Source: Thermoplasmata archaeon
GTDB lineage: Archaea; Thermoplasmatota; Thermoplasmata; Lutacidiplasmatales; UBA184
Length of the DNA: 64,000 nt
Reading direction: 5' to 3'
NCBI GenBank assembly: GCA_021817245.1
Contig: JAKAVQ010000010.1
Coordinates: 24,583 to 88,582 of the forward strand
In this document: positions 59,001-64,000 of the stretch, one piece after another
Position numbering within the stretch: position 1 is the first letter of the stretch
Layout: each line of letters opens with the position of its first letter
The notes under the pieces: generated by a model
Databases searched by the model: none
The model's input: the letters and a program-made list of their open reading frames with translations, nothing else
What the model was told of the DNA's origin: nothing
Position numbers and translations under genes: made by a program

Positions 59001-59816
59001 ATGTCGCTCATCCGCATCGAGCACGTCGACAAGAGCTACGCGTCGCGTCACGGCACGATCTCGATCATGCAGGACGTCTCCTTCACCGTCAAGGACTCCG
59101 ACTTCCTCGCGATCGTCGGTCCCTCGGGATGCGGGAAGTCGACCCTGCTGCGCCTCATCCAGGGCCTCGACCGACCGAGCGCGGGCCGGATCTACTTCCA
59201 GGATCGTCCGGTCGACCGGGTCTGCAAGAAGATGGCCATGGTCTTCCAGAGCTTTGCCCTCTACCCATGGCTCACCGTGTCGCAGAACGTCGCCTTTGGC
59301 CTCGAAGCGCTCGGCTGGCCGGAGGAACGGATCGGGCCCCAGGTCGAACGGTACGTCTCCGTGACCGGGCTCGACGGCTTCCAGGAGGCGTTTCCCCGAG
59401 AGCTCTCGGGTGGAATGCGCCAGCGGGTCGGGCTCGCCCGCGCGCTCGCGGTGGAGCCGGCGGTCCTCCTGATGGACGAACCGTTCAGCGCGCTCGACCC
59501 GCTCACGGCGGAGAACCTGCGCGAGGAGGTCCTCCAGCTTTGGAGGGACCCTCAGCTTCCCCCGGACGCGGTCCTTCTCGTGAGCCACAACATCGAAGAG
59601 GCGATCGAGCTCGCCGATCGCGTGATCGTGCTCTCCCGACGTCCCGGCCACATCCTCGCCGAAGTTGAGGTGACCCTCCCGAGGCCCCGGGACCGGAAAT
59701 CGGCGGCGTTCTACGAGCTCACCGATCGTGTCTACTCCTTGATCACCGCCGGGGGGCAGAGCCTCGCGACCGCGCCCGCCCCGGAGGGCGCCGGACGCTC
59801 CGGAGAAGCCTTATAG
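59001..59816 (+). CDS. ABC transporter ATP-binding protein (nitrate/sulfonate type)
   Basis: IVGPSGCGKSTLLRLIQGL; LSGGMRQRVGLARALAVEPAVLLMDEPFSALDP. Confidence 0.96.
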   Translation: MSLIRIEHVDKSYASRHGTISIMQDVSFTVKDSDFLAIVGPSGCGKSTLLRLIQGLDRPSAGRIYFQDRPVDRVCKKMAMVFQSFALYPWLTVSQNVAFGLEALGWPEERIGPQVERYVSVTGLDGFQEAFPRELSGGMRQRVGLARALAVEPAVLLMDEPFSALDPLTAENLREEVLQLWRDPQLPPDAVLLVSHNIEEAIELADRVIVLSRRPGHILAEVEVTLPRPRDRKSAAFYELTDRVYSLITAGGQSLATAPAPEGAGRSGEAL

Positions 59817-60479
59817 ATGGCTCCGGCCGTAAGGATGTCCCCCGAACGATCCGTGCCGACCACCTACCCAAAGTGCAACCCCACCGAGATGCTGGGCCTC
59901 TTGGTCCTGCTGAACTCCCACAAGGGCTCGGAGGACGTAGCGCTCCTCGCCGATGACCTCGACCTTGAGATCGACGAGATCCTCCCCTCGCTCGAGTACG
60001 CGGAGGTCCTCCAGCTCGTGAAGGTGACGGAGGGCCGGGCGACGTTCACCGACCTCGGAAAGCGCCTCGTCCAGGGAACGATCCGCGACCGCAAGGGGAT
60101 CATTCGGGAGCAGCTGCGCCGCACCACGCTCTTCCGGACGCTCCTTCGCGCGCTCGACAACTCCCCCGACCATTGCTTGTCGGACGAGCAGCTCGGCCAG
60201 ATCGTCTCGTTCACCACGGCCCCGGCCGACGAGGCCGTGCAGAACATCGTGAACTGGGGCCGGTACGCCGACCTCTTCCGATACGACGCGGGGCAGCACC
60301 GCTTGGTGGCGGTCCTTACCCCGGCGTCCGGCCGCACGGGCGGCAATCGTCCCCCTCCCACGGGGGGCCCGACGTCCCGCGGCGGGGGCCCGGTGACCGA
60401 GCCCCGGTCCGCGCGGGGTCGCCCCGCGTCCGAAACGACCGAGCCCCCGCCCAGCGGGGTCGTTCCGGTCCTCGCGTAG
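59817..60479 (+). CDS. Stand-alone AAA-associated domain protein (PF09821-like) of ABC operon
   Basis: MLGLLVLLNSHKGSEDVALLADDLDLEIDEILPSLEYAEVLQLVKVTEGRATFTDLGKRLVQ; ATG directly abuts the ATPase stop. Confidence 0.8.
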   Translation: MAPAVRMSPERSVPTTYPKCNPTEMLGLLVLLNSHKGSEDVALLADDLDLEIDEILPSLEYAEVLQLVKVTEGRATFTDLGKRLVQGTIRDRKGIIREQLRRTTLFRTLLRALDNSPDHCLSDEQLGQIVSFTTAPADEAVQNIVNWGRYADLFRYDAGQHRLVAVLTPASGRTGGNRPPPTGGPTSRGGGPVTEPRSARGRPASETTEPPPSGVVPVLA

Positions 60480-60551
60480 CGGGCCCGAGGTAGCCTCGCC
60501 GCCACCTACGGACGGGTGCGTCCCTTGGACGTTTAAACGCCCGGAGGGTCC

Positions 60552-61133
60552 TTGCTCCCCGAGGGACGACACGTGAGCGAGCTCAAGATTCTCGGGGTGC
60601 CCGGTAGCCTGCGAAAGAACGCCTACAGCCTTGGCCTCCTCCGGGCGGCGGTCGAGGTCGCCCCAAAGGACGTGACGATCGAGATCGCGGACATCCGCGG
60701 ATTCCCGGTGTTCAACCAGGACGAGGAGGAGCCCGTCCCGGAGCCGGTGAGGGTGCTCCGGCAAAAGGCCCGCGTCGCCGACGCGATCCTCTTCTCGATC
60801 AACGAGCACAACTACGGACTCTCCGCCGCGGAGAAGAACGTGCTCGACTGGGGCTCGCGGCCGTACGTCGAGAACGTGTGGAACGGCAAACCCGCCGGCA
60901 TCATGAGCGCGAGCATTGGGATGCTCGGCGGGGCGCGGGCCCAGTACGAGCTGCGCCAGTCGATGGTGTTCCTGAACATGTTCCCGATCAACCGCCCCGA
61001 AGTGATCGTCCCGTTCGCTGCACAGAAGTACGACGAGAACGGCCACCTCACGGACGCGACGGTCCGCAAGTTCATCGCCGACCACCTCGCGGAGCTCGCG
61101 CGGTTCGCTCGGGTCCTCCAGCACGCGCACTAG
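60552..61133 (+). CDS. NADPH-dependent FMN reductase-family protein
   Basis: ILGVPGSLRKNAYSLGLLRAAVE...ADAILFSINEHNYGLSAAEKNVLDWGSRPYVENVWNGKPAGIMSASIGMLGGARAQYELRQ; alternative GTG start 60573. Confidence 0.92.
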   Translation: MLPEGRHVSELKILGVPGSLRKNAYSLGLLRAAVEVAPKDVTIEIADIRGFPVFNQDEEEPVPEPVRVLRQKARVADAILFSINEHNYGLSAAEKNVLDWGSRPYVENVWNGKPAGIMSASIGMLGGARAQYELRQSMVFLNMFPINRPEVIVPFAAQKYDENGHLTDATVRKFIADHLAELARFARVLQHAH

Positions 61134-61209
61134 GCGCCGAACGATGGGGCCCTCGGAGCGCCGGACATCTCAAAGCCCTTAAACGGGCCGGAACCTCCCC
61201 CGCCCGCGT

Positions 61210-61281
61210 GGGCACGTAGATCAGCGGAAGATCGCTGCTTTCGCAAAGCAGAGGTCGGGGGTTCAAATCCCCCCGTGTCCA
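61210..61281 (+). tRNA. tRNA-Ala(CGC)
   Basis: GGGCACGTAGATCAGCGGAAGATCGCTGCTTTCGCAAAGCAGAGGTCGGGGGTTCAAATCCCCCCGTGTCCA; full cloverleaf. Confidence 0.97.
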
Positions 61282-61511
61282 CTTCCGCCATTGCGCCACG
61301 GCGTGCGGGGGAGGACCACAGAATCTCCGAGAACGGCACGTCGTTCAGCGGCCCTGGGGATGCGGCGAGCTTGCGGGCTTGACTCCCGAGTTCCAGCAGC
61401 TGGAACCCCAATATCTGCCTCGGCACGGGCGGTCAGTCAAAATGGCCTTCGAACGAGGCCGGTCCGACAAAAAGGCATTACTTCTCATAGAGGTGATGGT
61501 GCTCTCGAATC

Positions 61512-62108
61512 ATGACTGCCACAGACTCACGCACCCACCGCCTGCTGCGCGTACGGTTGCCAATCCGAACGAAGAGAATGATGCTCCGACTGCCGGGACT
61601 GGCGGATGTTCCCGACCTGGAGCGGATGTTCCGTAACCCCCTGACAGCCCGAGCCGCCGGCGCCCCCCTTCATTCGAGTGCCGAGAGGAGGGACCCGGCA
61701 GTGATGGTCCGCCGGACCCGCCGGGAGTTCAGGGCAGACACCCACCTCTCGCTGTCGGTGATCCTGAACTCGACTTCCGAGTGCATCGGCAGAGTCGGAC
61801 TGAGGGGGCTCGACTGGAAATGGAAGAAGGTCGAGAGCCTATCCTACTGGCTCGATCCTCGCTACTGGAGTCAAGGATTGACAACAGAGGCCTCCTGGAT
61901 TCTGTGTAAGCTCGCCTTTGACCGGCTGGACATGCGCCGGATTGGTTCTCAAGCGCTCGATGGGAACCCGGCTTCTCAGGCCGTGCTTCGGCGACTCGGT
62001 TTCGTCGAGGAAGGGCGGGAGCGAGAAGCGGTCTGCGTGAAGGGACGCTGTATGGATATGGTTTGGTTCGGCCTCTTCGCGAGGGAGCTTCGCCCACTCG
62101 GAGACTGA
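61512..62108 (+). CDS. GNAT-family N-acetyltransferase (RimJ/RimL-like)
   Basis: RLPGLADVPDLERMFRNP...IGRVGLRGLDWKWKKVESLSYWLDPRYWSQGLTTEASWILCKLAFDRLDMRRIGSQALDGNPASQAVLRRLGFVEEG. Confidence 0.92.
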   Translation: MTATDSRTHRLLRVRLPIRTKRMMLRLPGLADVPDLERMFRNPLTARAAGAPLHSSAERRDPAVMVRRTRREFRADTHLSLSVILNSTSECIGRVGLRGLDWKWKKVESLSYWLDPRYWSQGLTTEASWILCKLAFDRLDMRRIGSQALDGNPASQAVLRRLGFVEEGREREAVCVKGRCMDMVWFGLFARELRPLGD

Positions 62109-62122
62109 GTCGCCTCCATGCG

Positions 62123-62464
62123 TCATCGGATAAGCCCGGCTTGATGTGAGCCGTCCCTTCTGCGGAACTGCCGGTACGCTTCGATCCATTCGATTCCGGG
62201 AGGTCGCTCCAACAGCTCGACATCCTGGAGCCGTACTCGGTACTTTCGGCCGTCCCGTTCGCAGACGGCCATCACATCGAGTCCGACACTGTCCTCGACC
62301 TTCAGCACGGACACCCTCTCCCCGATGACCCTCCCGGCGAGGGGGAATCGAACATGCTCTTCGATGGCGTATCCGAGGCCCATGGCGACGTCCTCCTCGG
62401 TGTCACAGTCCTGCTCGGCGATAGAATCTATCAATCGTTCGAGCTTCGGGTCGTTCCGGGGCAT
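62123..62464 (-). CDS. Small acidic protein, possibly CcbP-like calcium-binding family
   Basis: DTEEDVAMGLGYAIEEHVRFPLAGRVIGERVSVLKVEDSVGLDVMAVCERDGRKYRVRLQDVELLE. Confidence 0.6.
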   Translation of the reverse strand: MPRNDPKLERLIDSIAEQDCDTEEDVAMGLGYAIEEHVRFPLAGRVIGERVSVLKVEDSVGLDVMAVCERDGRKYRVRLQDVELLERPPGIEWIEAYRQFRRRDGSHQAGLIR

Positions 62465-62491
62465 CGGTGCCTTCGTGCAGAGGTCCGTAGA

Positions 62492-63875
62492 TTCATACGT
62501 GGCGTCATGAACCTCACGGGTGCCCGCGACTCTCCGACCCCGTCGAGATGCCCTCCCGCCGACCCTGCTTCAAGACACGCTCCTCGAGCTCTACCCCTCC
62601 GAGGTTCTGATCCGCCTCGCTGAGGAGAGCGGCTTCGTCCGCCGCTACCTCAAGCTCGACCCCGTGGCGTTCTTCTGGGCCGTCACGCTGGAGGCCGGGG
62701 TCTACCTCCAGCGCTCCCTCGACCAGTTGCGCCATGTCTACAACCAGAAGGCCGCCCGGCCGATTCACAGCTACGCGAGCTTCTACGACCGCTTCACCCC
62801 GGAACTCGTGGAGTTCCTCCACCTCTGTGTCGCCCACGGGCTCTCCCAGCTGAAGGCGGCCCCCGGGAACCAGCTCAGCCCGAAGCTTGCTGCCTTCGAG
62901 GACGTGCTGATCCAGGACTCCTCGATCGTACGGCTCTCGGCGTCGTTGATGACCCACTTCCCGGCCGCCCGGGCGAGCCAACCGACGGCGGGCGCCAAGA
63001 TCGCCACGCTCGTCAGTGTGAGAGCGAACGGACCGAAGCGGGTGGAGCTGATGCCGGAGAGCGTCAGCGAGCGGGATACGCTGAAGCCGGGCCCATGGGT
63101 CAAAGGATCGATCCTCCTCTTCGATCTCGGGTTCTACAAGCACCAGGCGTTCGCCCGGATCGCCGAGAACGGAGGGTCCTATCTCACCCGTCTACAGACC
63201 CAGGTCGATCCGACCATCGTCCGATCGCTCCGGGTCCACCGGGGCCGAGCGATCGATCTCGAAGGGAAGTCATGGAAGGACGTTCTCCCGAGCCTCAAGC
63301 GCGAGGTGCCCGACACCGAGGTGGAGATCGCCTTCGCGCGGAGGGCCTATGGCGGCCACCGTCGAGGGGACTCGCTCTCTGCTCGCCTCGTGGCGGTGTG
63401 GGACGAGGAAATCCGAAAGTACCACACTTACCTCAAAAACCTCGGGCCGGAGGTGTTGAGCGCCGAGGAAGTGGCGGAGCTCTACGGGTGCCGGTGGGAG
63501 ATCGAGCTGGTATTCAAGGAACTGAAGAGTCAGTATGCGCTCGACCGGGTGAACACTACGAATAGATCGGTGGCGGAGGCGTTGATCCGGGCCTTCCTAC
63601 TGACGTTGGTCATCAGCCGGCGCCTGCACAGTGAGATCCGTCGGCGACTCCCCGAGAAGGTGAGAGTACGGTATCCACCGATGGGCTGGGGGATTGACTT
63701 CCGAGAGCAGTCCGGGAAGATCCTCGAGCTTCTCCTGATGCGCCTCCGTAAGAAGCGCGTGGACCCGGAACCGCTGCTCGACTTGGCGAGAACGCTGATG
63801 GCCCGTGCGTTAGATCCGAGCGCCGGCCGAGAGAGATTCAGGGCGGAATGGTGGGGTTAAGCGATAACGCATGAA
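62492..63875 (+). mobile_element. IS4-type insertion sequence
   Basis: Transposase ORF flanked by imperfect short inverted repeats TTCATACGT (62492-62500) and rc TTCATGCGT (63867-63875). Confidence 0.7.
62520..63860 (+). CDS. IS4-family DDE transposase
   Basis: VLIQDSSIVRLSASL (D), LLFDLGFYKHQAF (D), YGCRWEIELVFKELKSQYALDRV (YREK-like E). Confidence 0.92.
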   Translation: MPATLRPRRDALPPTLLQDTLLELYPSEVLIRLAEESGFVRRYLKLDPVAFFWAVTLEAGVYLQRSLDQLRHVYNQKAARPIHSYASFYDRFTPELVEFLHLCVAHGLSQLKAAPGNQLSPKLAAFEDVLIQDSSIVRLSASLMTHFPAARASQPTAGAKIATLVSVRANGPKRVELMPESVSERDTLKPGPWVKGSILLFDLGFYKHQAFARIAENGGSYLTRLQTQVDPTIVRSLRVHRGRAIDLEGKSWKDVLPSLKREVPDTEVEIAFARRAYGGHRRGDSLSARLVAVWDEEIRKYHTYLKNLGPEVLSAEEVAELYGCRWEIELVFKELKSQYALDRVNTTNRSVAEALIRAFLLTLVISRRLHSEIRRRLPEKVRVRYPPMGWGIDFREQSGKILELLLMRLRKKRVDPEPLLDLARTLMARALDPSAGRERFRAEWWG

Positions 63876-64000
63876 GGGATCTCTATCTGCTCGACGAGCC
63901 CACCGCCAACCTGGATCCCAAGATCGCGGCCGAAATCCGGGACCTCATTCTCACGCTGAGCAAGGACCGGGTGGTGCTCTACTCGTCGCACAACCTGTTC
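63875..64000 (+). pseudogene. ABC transporter ATP-binding protein, 5'-truncated at IS boundary and partial at window edge
   Basis: RDLYLLDEPTANLDPKIAAEIRDLILTLSKDRVVLYSSHNLF (Walker B, D-loop, H-loop); in-frame stop just upstream within the IS end. Confidence 0.75.

Noticed and set aside
61210-62491. tRNA-Ala(CGC) as an island attachment site for the GNAT/CcbP/IS segment
   Set aside because: No repeat of the tRNA-Ala 3' end was found downstream within the window.
1-64000. CRISPR arrays, rRNA genes or prophage structural genes
   Set aside because: No regularly spaced direct repeats, rRNA signatures or capsid/portal/terminase-like proteins were seen.

Overview
GC-rich archaeal chromosome segment. 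TBP, aIF1A, an Orc1/Cdc6-like ATPase, RPA plus its partner, RNase P Rpp21, archaeal GltX and archaeal CCA-adding enzyme all support this; Thermoplasmatota is plausible but unproven. Gene content is dense and mostly housekeeping: two beta-oxidation/ETF modules, thiamine uptake, and cofactor and tRNA metabolism. There are two more accessory stretches, at about 44.4-47.7 kb and 61.3-64 kb. The six-frame track misses the most interesting content. (1) Two adjacent minus-strand tRNA genes, tRNA-Gln(CUG) and tRNA-Leu(UAG), can only be folded by removing three short non-canonical introns: T-loop 59/60 in both, plus D-loop 21/22 in Leu. These have bulge-helix-bulge-like junctions. (2) A well-conserved TPP riboswitch lies upstream of a thiamine-type ABC transporter. 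(3) A small candidate island carries a DUF2683/RelE-type toxin-antitoxin pair and ends at tRNA-Leu(CAA), with an imperfect copy of the tRNA 3' end at its far side. (4) An uncharacterised protein carries a putative RuvC/RNase H-like motif. (5) A fused double-permease ABC operon lacks a substrate-binding protein. (6) An IS4-type element abuts a truncated ABC ATPase. Most other ORFs in the track are Arg/Pro/Ser-rich shadow frames and were rejected. All calls come from reading the sequence; no database searches were run.
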